A stretch of DNA of 64,000 nt from Blastococcus sp. CPCC 205250 (GCF_019799925.1 NZ_JABGCG010000013.1:1-64000), one strand, 5' to 3'; shown: positions 45,777 to 54,758, numbered from the stretch's first letter. Numbers and translations are program-made. The notes: generated by a model not told the origin, from the letters alone.

Positions 45777-47071
45777 TGGCACTGCAGGTCTTCACCGCGG
45801 TCACCGGCGCGGCGTGGGAGTCGGCGCTGGTCGGTGCGCTGGACCGGGCGGACCACGGAGTGACGGTCGTGCGTCGCTGCGTCGACGTGTCCGAGCTGCT
45901 CGCTGCCGCGGCCACCGGCACGGGGCACGCCGCGCTGCTGTCGGCCGACCTCCGCCGCCTCGACGGCGACGCCGTGGCCCGGCTGGCCGCTGCAGGCGTG
46001 GCGGTCGTGGGCCTGGTCGAGCCCGGGGACGAGCGCGCCGCCGTCCGCCTGCAGGCCTGGGGTGTGGTGCACGTGCTGCCCGCCGACGCCGCCGCCGAGG
46101 AGATCGCCGACGCGCTGCGGGAGGCCGTGGCCGGCGGGCCGCCGCGGAGTCGCGACGTCGCCGACCCGCGGGCCGCGCTCGCCGGGACCGGCCGTCCCGA
46201 GCCCCGTGCCGAGCGCGCTGGTGGCGACGGCGCCGTCGTCGCCGTCTGGGGGCCCACGGGTGCCCCGGGCCGCACCACGGTGGCGGTCGGGCTGGCCGAC
46301 GAGGCGGCTCGCCTCGGGGTGGAGACGCTGCTGGTCGACGCCGACGTGTACGGCGGCGTGGTGGCGCAGGTGCTGGGGTTGCTCGACGAGTCGCCAGGCC
46401 TGGCGGCGGCCGCACGCCGGGCGGCGGCCGGTGCCCTGGACGAGGCGGCGCTGCGCGCGCTGGCGTGGGAGGTCCGGCCGGGACTGGGCGTGCTGACCGG
46501 CCTGGCGCGGGCCGACCGGTGGCCGGAGCTGCGACCGTCGGCGGTGGTGCAGGTGCTCGAGGAGGCGCGACGGCTGGCGGCACTGACCGTCGTGGACTGC
46601 GGCTTCAACCTCGAGGAGGACGAGGAGCTCTCGTTCGACACCGCCGCTCCGCGGCGCAACGGTGCCACCACGGCGGTCCTGGAGTCCGCCGACGTGGTCG
46701 TCTGCGTGGGCGGCGCCGACCCGGTGGCCCTCCAGCGCCTCGTCCGTGCACTGGGTGAGCTGCGGGACGTGCTCCCGGACGTGGAGCCGCTGCTCGTGGT
46801 CAACCAGGTGCGGCGGGGACCGGTGCCGGGGGACCCGCGCCGGGAGATCGCCGAGGTCCTCGACCGGTTCGCCGGACGCGGGGTCGACTGCTTCCTGCCG
46901 GCCGACCGGCGGGCCACCGACGCCGCACTGGCCTCCGGTCGCGCGCTGGCGGAGGTCGCCCCGGCGTCGGCCCTGCGGGAGGGGCTGCGGGCACTGGCCG
47001 CGCAGGTGGCCGGCGTGCCGGCACCGGCTCCCCGGCGCAGCCGCCCGCGGCTCGGCCGGGCCGCGGGATGA
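45776..47071 (+). CDS. CpaE/MinD-like ATPase
   Basis: 431 residues. The first 130 form a receiver-like domain without phospho-acceptor context; then a ParA/MinD-type domain follows: WGPTGAPGRTTVAVGLADEA as deviant P-loop (Arg replaces the second Lys), TLLVDADVYGGVVAQVLGL, TVVDCGFNLEEDEE, and LLVVNQVRRGPVPGD. This matches CpaE-type ATPases that position pilus machines. Coupled to the CpaB-like gene by TGATG. Partner machinery is not visible. Confidence 0.75.
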   Translation: MALQVFTAVTGAAWESALVGALDRADHGVTVVRRCVDVSELLAAAATGTGHAALLSADLRRLDGDAVARLAAAGVAVVGLVEPGDERAAVRLQAWGVVHVLPADAAAEEIADALREAVAGGPPRSRDVADPRAALAGTGRPEPRAERAGGDGAVVAVWGPTGAPGRTTVAVGLADEAARLGVETLLVDADVYGGVVAQVLGLLDESPGLAAAARRAAAGALDEAALRALAWEVRPGLGVLTGLARADRWPELRPSAVVQVLEEARRLAALTVVDCGFNLEEDEELSFDTAAPRRNGATTAVLESADVVVCVGGADPVALQRLVRALGELRDVLPDVEPLLVVNQVRRGPVPGDPRREIAEVLDRFAGRGVDCFLPADRRATDAALASGRALAEVAPASALREGLRALAAQVAGVPAPAPRRSRPRLGRAAG

Positions 47072-47121
47072 CCCGGACGGGAGCCGCACGGCGCCCGTGT
47101 GGCGGCGTCGGGTGGTGTGCG

Positions 47122-47127
47122 TAGCGT
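47122..47127 (+). promoter_or_regulatory. -10 box TAGCGT for the WS/DGAT gene
   Basis: TAGCGT predicts a start near 47135 and a short leader of about 17 bases carrying GAGGGGGGA as ribosome site before ATG 47152. Confidence 0.45.
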
Positions 47128-47151
47128 GGGCGGCCGGACCGAGGGGGGACG

Positions 47152-48534
47152 ATGCTGGAGCGACTGACGACGATCGACGCGTCGTTCCTCTACCTCGAGG
47201 AGCCCGACGCCCCCATGCACGTCGCCGGCGTCCTCCTGCTGGAGGCGCCGCCCGGGGGGCTGGACGCGCTGGCGACGCTGGTCGAGGCACGTCTGCCGCT
47301 GGTCCCGCGCTACCGGCAGCGGGTGGTCGAGGTGCCCGGCCGGCTCGCCGATCCGGTGTGGGCCGACGACCCCGACTTCGACGTGGCCTACCACGTACGG
47401 CAGTCGGCACTGCCTCGGCCGGGGACCGAGGAGCAGCTGCTCGACCTCGTGTCGCGACTGACCGCCCGTCCGCTGGACCAGCGGCGTCCGCTCTGGGAGC
47501 TGTACCTCGTCGAGGGGCTGGCCGACGGCCGCGTCGCGGTGATCACCAAGACCCATCCGGCGCTCGTCGACGGCCTGGGGGCGGTCGACATCGCGCAGGT
47601 CCTGCTCGATCCCTCCCCGGACGCCCAGGTGCCGGAGGCCGAGCCGTGGCGACCGCGCCGGCTGCCCACCGGCGCGGAGCTCCTGCGCACGGCCGTGAAC
47701 GAGTACGTCCAGCGGCCGTCCGTGGCCGTGGAGACCCTCGCCTCGGCGGTGACCGACGTGCGGTCGACCCTGACGCGGCTCGGCGGCGCCGCCTCGGGGT
47801 TCGTCCGAGCGGCGCGGTCGGCGGTCTTCCCGGCGCCGCAGAGCCCGCTGAACGTCGCCCGGGGACGGCAGCGGCGGGTGGCCGTCGCCCGCGCCGACCT
47901 CGAGGACCTGCGGGCCGTTCGCCGCGCCCACGGGGGGACGATCAACGACGTCCTGCTCACCGTCGTCACCGGGGCCCTGCGCGACTGGCTGCTCTCCCGC
48001 GGTGCCGCGGTGGTCGCCTCCACCTCGGTGCGTGCCCTCGTGCCGGTGTCGGTGCAGGGGGACGAGGAGGCCGCGCCGGGCAACCGGGTCGCCAGCTACC
48101 TCGTCGACCTGCCGGTGGGCGAGCCCAACCCGCGGGTGCGGCTCGCCCGGCTCAGCTACGCGATGCGGGGTGTCGCCGGTTCCGGCCGTTCCGTCGGTGC
48201 CGACGCGCTGATCGCCCTGACCGGCTTCGCGCCGCCGACGCTGCACGCCCTCGGCGCCCGGGCGGCGCGGGGGCTGTCCCGGCGGATGTTCAACCTCGTC
48301 ATCACCAACGTCCCCGGCCCGCAGGTGCCGTTGTTCGCCGCCGGCGCGCGGATGCTCGAGGTCTTCCCCGTGGTGCCGCTGGTGCGCGGGCAGGGGCTGT
48401 CCATCGGCATGACGAGCTACGACGGGCGGGTCTACATCAGCCTGAACGCCGACCGCGACACCGTCGGCGACGTCGACCTGCTGGCCGACCTCATCGAGCA
48501 GGAGACGGCCGAACTGGTCGAGGCCTCGCGCTGA
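47152..48534 (+). CDS. WS/DGAT-family acyltransferase with altered active-site motif
   Basis: 460-residue wax ester synthase/diacylglycerol acyltransferase family protein: LTTIDASFLYLEEPDAPMHVAG, RPLDQRRPLWELYLVEGL, TINDVLLTVVTGALRDWL, NRVASYLVDLPVGE and NLVITNVPGPQVPLF. The catalytic HHxxxDG reads HPALVDG (residues 135-141): the second His is Pro136. Active enzymes use this His pair, so activity is doubtful or uses another residue. In M. tuberculosis the paralogue Rv3234c lies in the same neighbourhood. Triacylglycerol synthesis is the family role, not proven here. Confidence 0.85.
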   Translation: MLERLTTIDASFLYLEEPDAPMHVAGVLLLEAPPGGLDALATLVEARLPLVPRYRQRVVEVPGRLADPVWADDPDFDVAYHVRQSALPRPGTEEQLLDLVSRLTARPLDQRRPLWELYLVEGLADGRVAVITKTHPALVDGLGAVDIAQVLLDPSPDAQVPEAEPWRPRRLPTGAELLRTAVNEYVQRPSVAVETLASAVTDVRSTLTRLGGAASGFVRAARSAVFPAPQSPLNVARGRQRRVAVARADLEDLRAVRRAHGGTINDVLLTVVTGALRDWLLSRGAAVVASTSVRALVPVSVQGDEEAAPGNRVASYLVDLPVGEPNPRVRLARLSYAMRGVAGSGRSVGADALIALTGFAPPTLHALGARAARGLSRRMFNLVITNVPGPQVPLFAAGARMLEVFPVVPLVRGQGLSIGMTSYDGRVYISLNADRDTVGDVDLLADLIEQETAELVEASR

Positions 48535-48581
48535 CCCGTCGGGCCGACCGGCTCCGCGGATGACCTGGGCGGCGGCCGGGA

Positions 48582-48587
48582 TACGGT
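48582..48587 (+). promoter_or_regulatory. -10 box TACGGT for DUF6912
   Basis: TACGGT places a start near 48595, about 24 bases before the GTG at 48619, whose leader holds GGAGGG. Confidence 0.4.
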
Positions 48588-48618
48588 CGTCGCTCCACCG
48601 ATGGAGGGAGTTCCCCGG

Positions 48619-49131
48619 GTGCGCGTGTACCTGCCGGCGACGACGACCGTGCTGCGGACGCTCGTGGACGAGGGCCGACTGGTCGGGCCGCACACCGCCT
48701 TCGCCGTGACCGCGGTGCTGCGTGGGCACTACGCGGTGAGTGAGGCCGAGGCCGACACGGAGGAACTCGAGTACGCGGCCCTGCTCGCCGCCGCCCGCGC
48801 CAGCCTGCGCCTGCTGGACGTCGACCCGCTCGCGCCCCGACGGCGGGCGGTCGTCGCCGCCGACGTCACCGACGACGCGATCGCCACGCTCGACGAGCCG
48901 CACATCGAGGCCGGCGCGGTCCGGGTGACCGCGGACATCGCCCTGCGCGACGTCGCCAGCGTGCACCTGGACGGCGCGGACGCCGAGGACGACGTCCGCG
49001 CGGCCGTGAACGTCGTCCTCGAGGCCGACCTCGGCAGCGAGGACGCCCAGTTCGTCGTGGACCAGGCCGAGGGGCACGAACTGGCCTGGTACGCCACGCA
49101 GGAGATCGGCCCGCTGCTCGACCTCCTCTGA
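48619..49131 (+). CDS. DUF6912 family protein
   Basis: 170 residues of an actinobacterial family of unknown function: RVYLPATTTVLRTLVDEGRLVG at the start, TAFAVTAVLRGHY, ELEYAALLAAARASLRLL and ELAWYATQEIGPLLDLL at the end. GTG 48619 is chosen because GGAGGG lies 9 bases upstream; the ATG at 48601 lacks a ribosome site. No signal peptide or membrane helix. Confidence 0.75.
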   Translation: MRVYLPATTTVLRTLVDEGRLVGPHTAFAVTAVLRGHYAVSEAEADTEELEYAALLAAARASLRLLDVDPLAPRRRAVVAADVTDDAIATLDEPHIEAGAVRVTADIALRDVASVHLDGADAEDDVRAAVNVVLEADLGSEDAQFVVDQAEGHELAWYATQEIGPLLDLL

Positions 49132-49160
49132 GCGCGGCCCCCGAGGAGCCGGCCGGACGG

Positions 49161-52100
49161 TCACGGCGCCACGGGCGCGGGCGTGCGCCGCAGGGCCACC
49201 TGGACCCGCTGCGGTGTCCCCGCGTCGACCAGCCACCCGGACCCCGGGCGGACGGGAACGGGCGTGCGGGGCAGGCGCACGCCGAGCAGGTCCCCGTCAC
49301 CCGGGCCCGGGCACAGCAGCAGTCCGCTGCGCCGGCGGCGAAGGGCGGCAACGGGTCCCCGGTAGACGCTCGACAGCTCCGCGGGCGCGCCGGAGACCAC
49401 CGCGACGACACCCTCCGGCGGGTGGGCGGTCATCGCGGCGACGACCGGCGTCTCGGCCACCGTGCCGTGGTCGTCGACGACGACGACCGCGGATCGGCCC
49501 GCCAGCGAGCCGGTCCAGGCGGTCCAGCCGGCCAGGTCGGTGGCGTCGAGGTCCGTCGGAGCGGCACCCGCCGCGACCGGCAGGGAGGCTCGTGCCGCCG
49601 TCCTGCCACCGGGCCCGGTGACCCGCAGGACGGGGGTGCCGGTGGCGGCCAGGTGCGCGGAGACCGCGGCGAGCACGGCCGACCGGCCGCTGCCCGGAGG
49701 GCCGGCCACCAGCAGCCCGCCGGACCGCCGCAGGTCGACGGTGAGCACGTGCCCCTCGTCCCCGCCGGGACCCACGGGCACGGTCGTCGACGGGAGGTCT
49801 GCGCCCCCGCCGGGCGGCGGCAGGGGCAGTGCCGGGTCCGGTGCCAGGACGGGGAGACGCAACGCCGACGAGCGGGGCGGCACGGTGGCGCCTCCGACGG
49901 GGAGGGGCCGCGGGAGGGCGAGCTGGCACTCCCAGGCGGCCTCACCGAGCAGCGCCCGGCCGGGCGGGCGGTGCTCCGGGACGGCGCGCGCGGCGATCCC
50001 GGCCACTCCGTAGTCGGCCCGGTCCGGCAGGGGAAGCACCAGCCGGGTGCCGACGGCGGCGGCGAGCCGGCCCCCGGGCACCGCGCGGTCGGCGGTGAGC
50101 AGGCACGTCATCCCCGCCGCGCCGCCCTCTCGGACGAGCCGCAGCAACGCGGCCGACCCGCGTGCGGGATCGGCCTCGTCCAGCTGCGCCGACAGTGACT
50201 CCACGCCGTCGACCAGCAGGAGCAGCCGGGGCGTCGACCTGCCGGTGGCCCGGCGTTCCGCCACCTCGGCGGCCAGCCGGTCGACCAGCCGCACGCTGCG
50301 CAGCGGGTCGTCGGCGCCGACGACGGTCCCGGTGTGGGGGAGGCCCGCGGCGGCACGGGCGAGAGCACCCCCATCGTGGTCGAGCACGTGAACGTGCACC
50401 TCGTCGGGGGAGCAGGAGGTGGCCGCCTCGGCCAGCACGGTCCGCAGGAAGGTGCTGCGTCCGCTGGCCGGGCCACCGACGGCGAGCCACCCGCCGCCCA
50501 CGCCGAGGTCCACGGTCAGGGCCTCCTGGCGCTGCACGTCGGGACGGTCGACGAGCCCGGCCACGAGTACCGGTCCCGAGCCGGCAGGCACGGGCGCGGG
50601 AGCGCACCCGAGGTCGGGGACGGTGACCTGGTCCGGGAGCGGCGGGCACCACGGCCGGTGCGGCCGCCGCACCCCCGTCCGGTCGGCGCGCTGTACGAGC
50701 TCCCGGACGAGCCGGGCCAGGTCCGTGGGGCCGGTGCCGTCCGGGAGGCCGACCGCGGTCCCGTCGTCGGGCCACGTCCACCGGCGGACCCGCGGGCGAT
50801 CCGGGTCCGGGGCGGGGCGGCACGCCACACGGGCGGCCTGGAGCAGCACCGAGGCGGAGGCGCCGACCCGGAGATAGGCCCGGCCCGGGCGCCGTGCGGG
50901 CAGGGAGGCGGCCGCGGGCGTGCCGAGGACGTCCCGGGAATCCGACTCGTCGGTGGTCCGCAGGCACACGCGCAGGCTGCAGTTCGCCCGGATCTCCGGG
51001 GACACCACGCCGGCGGGCCGCTGCGTGGCCAGCACCAGGTGGACGCCGAGGGAGCGACCCCGTTGCGCGATGGCGACCAGCCCCGGCACGAAGTCGGGCA
51101 GTTCCTCCGCCAGTCCCGCGAACTCGTCGACGACGATCACCAGCCGCGCCAGATCGGCCTCTTCGGGCAGGTCGGCGACGTCGGCCACCCCTGCCCCGGC
51201 GAGCACGGTCTCCCGGCGCACCAGCTCCGCGCCCAGCGAGCGGAGCGCCCGCGCGGTGGTCCGTGCGTCCAGGTCGGTGACCACGCCGACGGTGTGCGGC
51301 AGGTCCGCTGCCTCGGCGAACGCCGCTCCACCCTTGTAGTCGACGAGCATGAAGGAGCAGCGGTCCGGCGGGTGGGCGAGGGCCAGTCCCGCGATCAGGG
51401 TCTGCAGCAGTTCCGACTTGCCCGCCCCCGTCGTCCCGGCGACGAGGGCGTGCGGCCCGTCCCGGCACAGGTCCACGGCGACCGATCCCTCGACCGACCT
51501 GCCCAGGACCGCCCGCAGCACCCCCCGGTGCCGGGACCAGCTGCCCGCCGCCTGCGTGGGCCCGTCGGCCAGCACCGTGGGTGGGAGCAGCTCCAGCAGG
51601 CGGACCGCCGTCGGGAGGCCCCCCGCACCGGCCGCTGGGGTGGACAGCGGCGCCAGCTCGCGCACCACGGCTGCCGCGGTGGACGGGGCCGGGTGGTCCA
51701 CCACGAGGTCCCGGACCGGCGAGCCGGGCAGGTGCAGGTGGGCGGCGGACCCCGTCTCGCCCGTGATCCGGACGACGGCGGTCGTCTCGCGGGGAGATGC
51801 CGTGGTCGTGGCCAGGATGAGGACACCCCTGTCCCGCACGGCGTGCAGGGCCGCGGAGAACCTCGGGCCTGCGGGCCGGTCGAGCACGACCAGGAGGAAC
51901 GCCGGAGCCGGCTGGAGCGAGCCGGGGCGGGCCGCTTCGCCGGCCCGGCGGGCGACCGCCGCGTCGAGCCAGGCCAGATCGGCCCGGTCGGTGTCGGCCG
52001 CCGATGCCCTCGCCACGCGGACGTCGGGGGAGTCGAGGTGGGGGGACCACCGCAGAAACCGCCAGTCGTCCAGCCCCTCCGGCGTGGTGAGGACGCCGAT

Positions 52101-53354
52101 CTCGAGGTCCGCGGGGGAGAGGAGGGCACACGTCTGTGCGAGGACGCCGGCCACCACCCCGAGGGAGCGCGTGCGGGGGGCGACGACGGTCAGGCCGCCC
52201 GTGGCCGCCAGGTCGACGGTGACAGGGAGGTCGTCGCACGTCTCGGGTGTCCGGGTCCCGTCGGGCGCCATCCGGATCACGCGCGTGGCGCCCGTTCCGC
52301 GTCCCAGCCGGACGACGAGGGCGCCGGGCTCGCCGCGGCGTCGTTCCCACAGCGGTGCGGTGCGGCGCCGGACCGCGCCGGCCAGGCGGGCGAGGTCCGG
52401 CACCGCCAGGTCCGCCGCCCGGCGGTCGTCGCGCACGGCCTCGGCCACCAGCTCCCGGGCCCGGGCGGCGTCCGCCGCGTGGGTCGCGGCGTCGCGGCGG
52501 TGCGACCGTCGGCCGCTCCACCGGTCACCCAGCCAGGTGCCCAGCGCGACCAGGGGACTGAGGAGGGCGAAGAACAGGAAGGTCGGAGTCGCGAACACCC
52601 ACGCCCCGAGCGCACCGGCCGCGGCCGGGACCAGCATCGCGATCCAGGCGAGCCGGCGTCGCGCCGGCGGGGTCGGGTCCGCGGGGAGGCGGACCTCGAC
52701 CTCCGGACGTGCGAGAGGCGCCGGGGCGGCCGGGTGCAGGGACGTCCGGCCGCCCGGCGCCGGACCTCCCGGGAGCCTGGATCCGCGCGGCCCGCGCACC
52801 ACCAGCGCCGACGAGCCGATGCGGAGGACCGCGCCGTCGCGCCACTCGACGGGCTCCGTGCCGACGGGTACGCCGTCGAGCCGGCTGCCGTTGACCGACC
52901 CCGCGTCGTGGACGGACACCCGCCCCGCGCCTACATCGAGGACCACGTGGCGGCGGGAGACGTCGGGGTCGTCCACCGCGATGTCCGCAGCGGTGCCCCG
53001 GCCCACGGTGTGCCGGCCGGCGGACAACGCGACGCTGCGACCGGTGTCCGGGCCACCGACGACGTCCAAGGCCAGGGCGCTCGTGGGCACGGGCGGACGG
53101 GGACCCGGTCGGCCGAGACCCAGGACGGCGCCGTGCGCCAGGGACGCCGACCTCAGGGACGTCTCCGGACCGAGCATCGTCGACCCGCTCCAGATCGCCG
53201 ACGCTTCGCCACCGACCACCTCCGCCAGCTCCTCCGCGACGGCACCCAACAGGGTCTCGTCCGGCGCGGTGACCTCCACGTCGAGGGGCCCGGCGGGGCC
53301 GACCACCGTCCAGCGGCGCGTCGCCGGACGACCGGGCGACGGGTCAGTGCTCAC
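49161..53354 (-). CDS. Type VII secretion-like FtsK/SpoIIIE ATPase with ubiquitin-like and FHA domains
   Basis: A 1397-residue EssC/EccC-type coupling ATPase. Order: a ubiquitin-like fold (about 12-90, ending AHGAVLGLG); an FHA domain (about 98-190) with GRGTAADIAVDDPDVSRRHV and VNGSRLDG; two membrane helices (about 232-275); then three FtsK modules. Module 1 has GTTGAGKSELLQTLIAG near residue 638 and Walker B VIVVDEFAGLAEELP; module 2 has GGPASGRSTFLRTVLAE near 960; module 3 has AGPPGSGRSAVLAAV near 1220. The last two have Arg at the usual Lys, so they are probably degenerate. A WXG100 gene is divergent. EccB, EccD, EccE and mycosin are absent nearby. Confidence 0.88.
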   Translation of the reverse strand: MSTDPSPGRPATRRWTVVGPAGPLDVEVTAPDETLLGAVAEELAEVVGGEASAIWSGSTMLGPETSLRSASLAHGAVLGLGRPGPRPPVPTSALALDVVGGPDTGRSVALSAGRHTVGRGTAADIAVDDPDVSRRHVVLDVGAGRVSVHDAGSVNGSRLDGVPVGTEPVEWRDGAVLRIGSSALVVRGPRGSRLPGGPAPGGRTSLHPAAPAPLARPEVEVRLPADPTPPARRRLAWIAMLVPAAAGALGAWVFATPTFLFFALLSPLVALGTWLGDRWSGRRSHRRDAATHAADAARARELVAEAVRDDRRAADLAVPDLARLAGAVRRRTAPLWERRRGEPGALVVRLGRGTGATRVIRMAPDGTRTPETCDDLPVTVDLAATGGLTVVAPRTRSLGVVAGVLAQTCALLSPADLEIGVLTTPEGLDDWRFLRWSPHLDSPDVRVARASAADTDRADLAWLDAAVARRAGEAARPGSLQPAPAFLLVVLDRPAGPRFSAALHAVRDRGVLILATTTASPRETTAVVRITGETGSAAHLHLPGSPVRDLVVDHPAPSTAAAVVRELAPLSTPAAGAGGLPTAVRLLELLPPTVLADGPTQAAGSWSRHRGVLRAVLGRSVEGSVAVDLCRDGPHALVAGTTGAGKSELLQTLIAGLALAHPPDRCSFMLVDYKGGAAFAEAADLPHTVGVVTDLDARTTARALRSLGAELVRRETVLAGAGVADVADLPEEADLARLVIVVDEFAGLAEELPDFVPGLVAIAQRGRSLGVHLVLATQRPAGVVSPEIRANCSLRVCLRTTDESDSRDVLGTPAAASLPARRPGRAYLRVGASASVLLQAARVACRPAPDPDRPRVRRWTWPDDGTAVGLPDGTGPTDLARLVRELVQRADRTGVRRPHRPWCPPLPDQVTVPDLGCAPAPVPAGSGPVLVAGLVDRPDVQRQEALTVDLGVGGGWLAVGGPASGRSTFLRTVLAEAATSCSPDEVHVHVLDHDGGALARAAAGLPHTGTVVGADDPLRSVRLVDRLAAEVAERRATGRSTPRLLLLVDGVESLSAQLDEADPARGSAALLRLVREGGAAGMTCLLTADRAVPGGRLAAAVGTRLVLPLPDRADYGVAGIAARAVPEHRPPGRALLGEAAWECQLALPRPLPVGGATVPPRSSALRLPVLAPDPALPLPPPGGGADLPSTTVPVGPGGDEGHVLTVDLRRSGGLLVAGPPGSGRSAVLAAVSAHLAATGTPVLRVTGPGGRTAARASLPVAAGAAPTDLDATDLAGWTAWTGSLAGRSAVVVVDDHGTVAETPVVAAMTAHPPEGVVAVVSGAPAELSSVYRGPVAALRRRRSGLLLCPGPGDGDLLGVRLPRTPVPVRPGSGWLVDAGTPQRVQVALRRTPAPVAP

Positions 53355-53403
53355 GCGGTGATCGTCGGCACGAGCGCCCGGTCCCGGGCCCCGTCCAGCC
53401 GAT

Positions 53404-53431
53404 CTGTGGACGGCGGGACGACCTGTGGACG
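53404..53431. promoter_or_regulatory. Direct repeat CTGTGGACG upstream of the WXG100 gene
   Basis: CTGTGGACG occurs at 53404-53412 and 53423-53431, 19 bases apart start to start, in the 150-base divergent region. It could be a shared operator of the secretion-like module. Confidence 0.4.
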
Positions 53432-53459
53432 CTCAACGCCTCTCGTCCGGCCGGCGTCC

Positions 53460-53465
53460 TAGCGT
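53460..53465 (+). promoter_or_regulatory. -10 box TAGCGT for the WXG100 gene
   Basis: TAGCGT would give a leader of about 32 bases that includes a GGAGGAG ribosome site before GTG 53505. Confidence 0.45.
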
Positions 53466-53504
53466 CCGCCGTGACCGGGGAGGGCCCGGATCGGAGGAGG
53501 ACAC

Positions 53505-53798
53505 GTGAAGGTCGACATCGCCACGCTGCAGTCGATGGCGGGACAGTGCAGGGCGGAGGCGGCGGAGACGACGGCCCGGCAGACGACCCTGTCGAGCAAC
53601 GTCAACACCTCGGTGCTCGACGGCTGGACCGACAGCCAGGCCGCGGTGCGCTTCACCGAGCTGTACGAGCAGTGGCGGCTGGCCGCCCAGGGCGTCGCCG
53701 ACGCGCTGACCGGCATGGGCGGGCTGCTCGCAGGAGTCGCCGACTCCTACCAGCAGCACGAGGCCGAGATGGCGGCGCGGATCGGGGCGCTGCTCTGA
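53505..53798 (+). CDS. WXG100-family protein (ESAT-6-like)
   Basis: 97 residues, all-helical hairpin. The central turn, normally W-x-G, reads W41-T42-D43 in VLDGWTDSQAAVRF. Helix 2 ends with Y82-QQH-E86, matching the YxxxD/E export signal of type VII substrates. Two-helix length and the GTG start with a strong GGAGGAG site fit the family. It is the only such gene here and faces the large ATPase, so it may be its substrate or a homodimeric structural secretion partner. Confidence 0.85.
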   Translation: MKVDIATLQSMAGQCRAEAAETTARQTTLSSNVNTSVLDGWTDSQAAVRFTELYEQWRLAAQGVADALTGMGGLLAGVADSYQQHEAEMAARIGALL

Positions 53799-53837
53799 CT
53801 CGCGGCTCCGGGCGGCGAGCGGTCTGCCGCAGCCGGA

Positions 53838-54758
53838 TCAGGGAGCCGCGGGAGCCGGCAGCCCCGACCGGCCGGCCCGCCGGTCCAGCAGCCGACCTCG
53901 CAGCTCCGGCACCCGCTCCCACGGCAGGATCGACAGGATCGCGACGCAGTGCGGCAGGAAGACGATCGTGACGCCGGCGAACACCATCAGGTGGAAGCCG
54001 ATGAGGAAGGCGACCAGGGCGACCCGGGCTCGGTCCCGCCAGACGAACAACATCAGGACGGCCAGCGCCTCGAGCACGATCATCACCCACTGCATCGACT
54101 CGAGCAGCCAGGGGAAGTCGAGCGTCCAGTCCGACAGCGGGGTGCCACGGCGGATGACGGCTCGGGCGAGGGTGGCGCCGGTCGGCCAGTCCCAGCCGCC
54201 GAAGCGGATCTTCGCCCAGGCCGCCAGGAAGTACGTGAGCATCACGGTGACCAGCACCGCCGCCATCGCGAATCCCGCGGCCTCGGACCGGCGCCGGTCG
54301 CGCCACCGGGCGGCGCCGACGGTCGGCAGGACGGCGAGCAGCACGAGGAAGGCGATCCGGTCGTGGTCCACCTTCCCGTAGCTCATCGCGATGACCATCC
54401 ACTCGAAGTAGAGGAGGAACACCCCGGTACCGAGCAGACGGGGGGCGCGCCCGGTCGCCGCTACCAGCGCCGTGAGCAGGAGCGCCCACTGCACGACGGT
54501 GACCACCGTGTGCGTCGGGGTGGGGAGGTGCAGCAACCGGCCGACCGTCAGCGGCGCGTACCACTCCGGCGGGACGTTCGCGTGCGCCTTGACCCACGAG
54601 GTGGTGAGCCAGACATCGACCCAGATGAACAGATAGGCGATGGTCCGCATGACCGCGACGCGCGTCAGCGGCACGGGGCGGAACCACCAGGCGGGGCTGA
54701 GCGGCAGCGGACCAGGGGTGGTGCCCGAGGCGGGGGCTGAGGTGGCCGGCCGGCTCAC
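53838..54758 (-). CDS. HTTM-like multi-pass membrane protein
   Basis: 306 residues with about seven hydrophobic segments. TRVAVMRTIAYLFIWVDVWL, a long loop with YAPLTVGRLLHLPTPTH, LLGTGVFLLYFEWMVIAMSYGK and KIRFGGWDWPTGATLARA recall the HTTM (vitamin K-dependent carboxylase-related) family. Residues of the carboxylase active site cannot be recognised. The GTG overlaps the stop of the small upstream gene (GTGA), giving a coupled pair. Confidence 0.65.
   Translation of the reverse strand: MSRPATSAPASGTTPGPLPLSPAWWFRPVPLTRVAVMRTIAYLFIWVDVWLTTSWVKAHANVPPEWYAPLTVGRLLHLPTPTHTVVTVVQWALLLTALVAATGRAPRLLGTGVFLLYFEWMVIAMSYGKVDHDRIAFLVLLAVLPTVGAARWRDRRRSEAAGFAMAAVLVTVMLTYFLAAWAKIRFGGWDWPTGATLARAVIRRGTPLSDWTLDFPWLLESMQWVMIVLEALAVLMLFVWRDRARVALVAFLIGFHLMVFAGVTIVFLPHCVAILSILPWERVPELRGRLLDRRAGRSGLPAPAAP

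Noticed and set aside
44830..49236. A 1468-codon open frame on the minus strand
   Set aside because: It covers the CpaB/CpaE and WS/DGAT genes in antisense; no recognisable domain.
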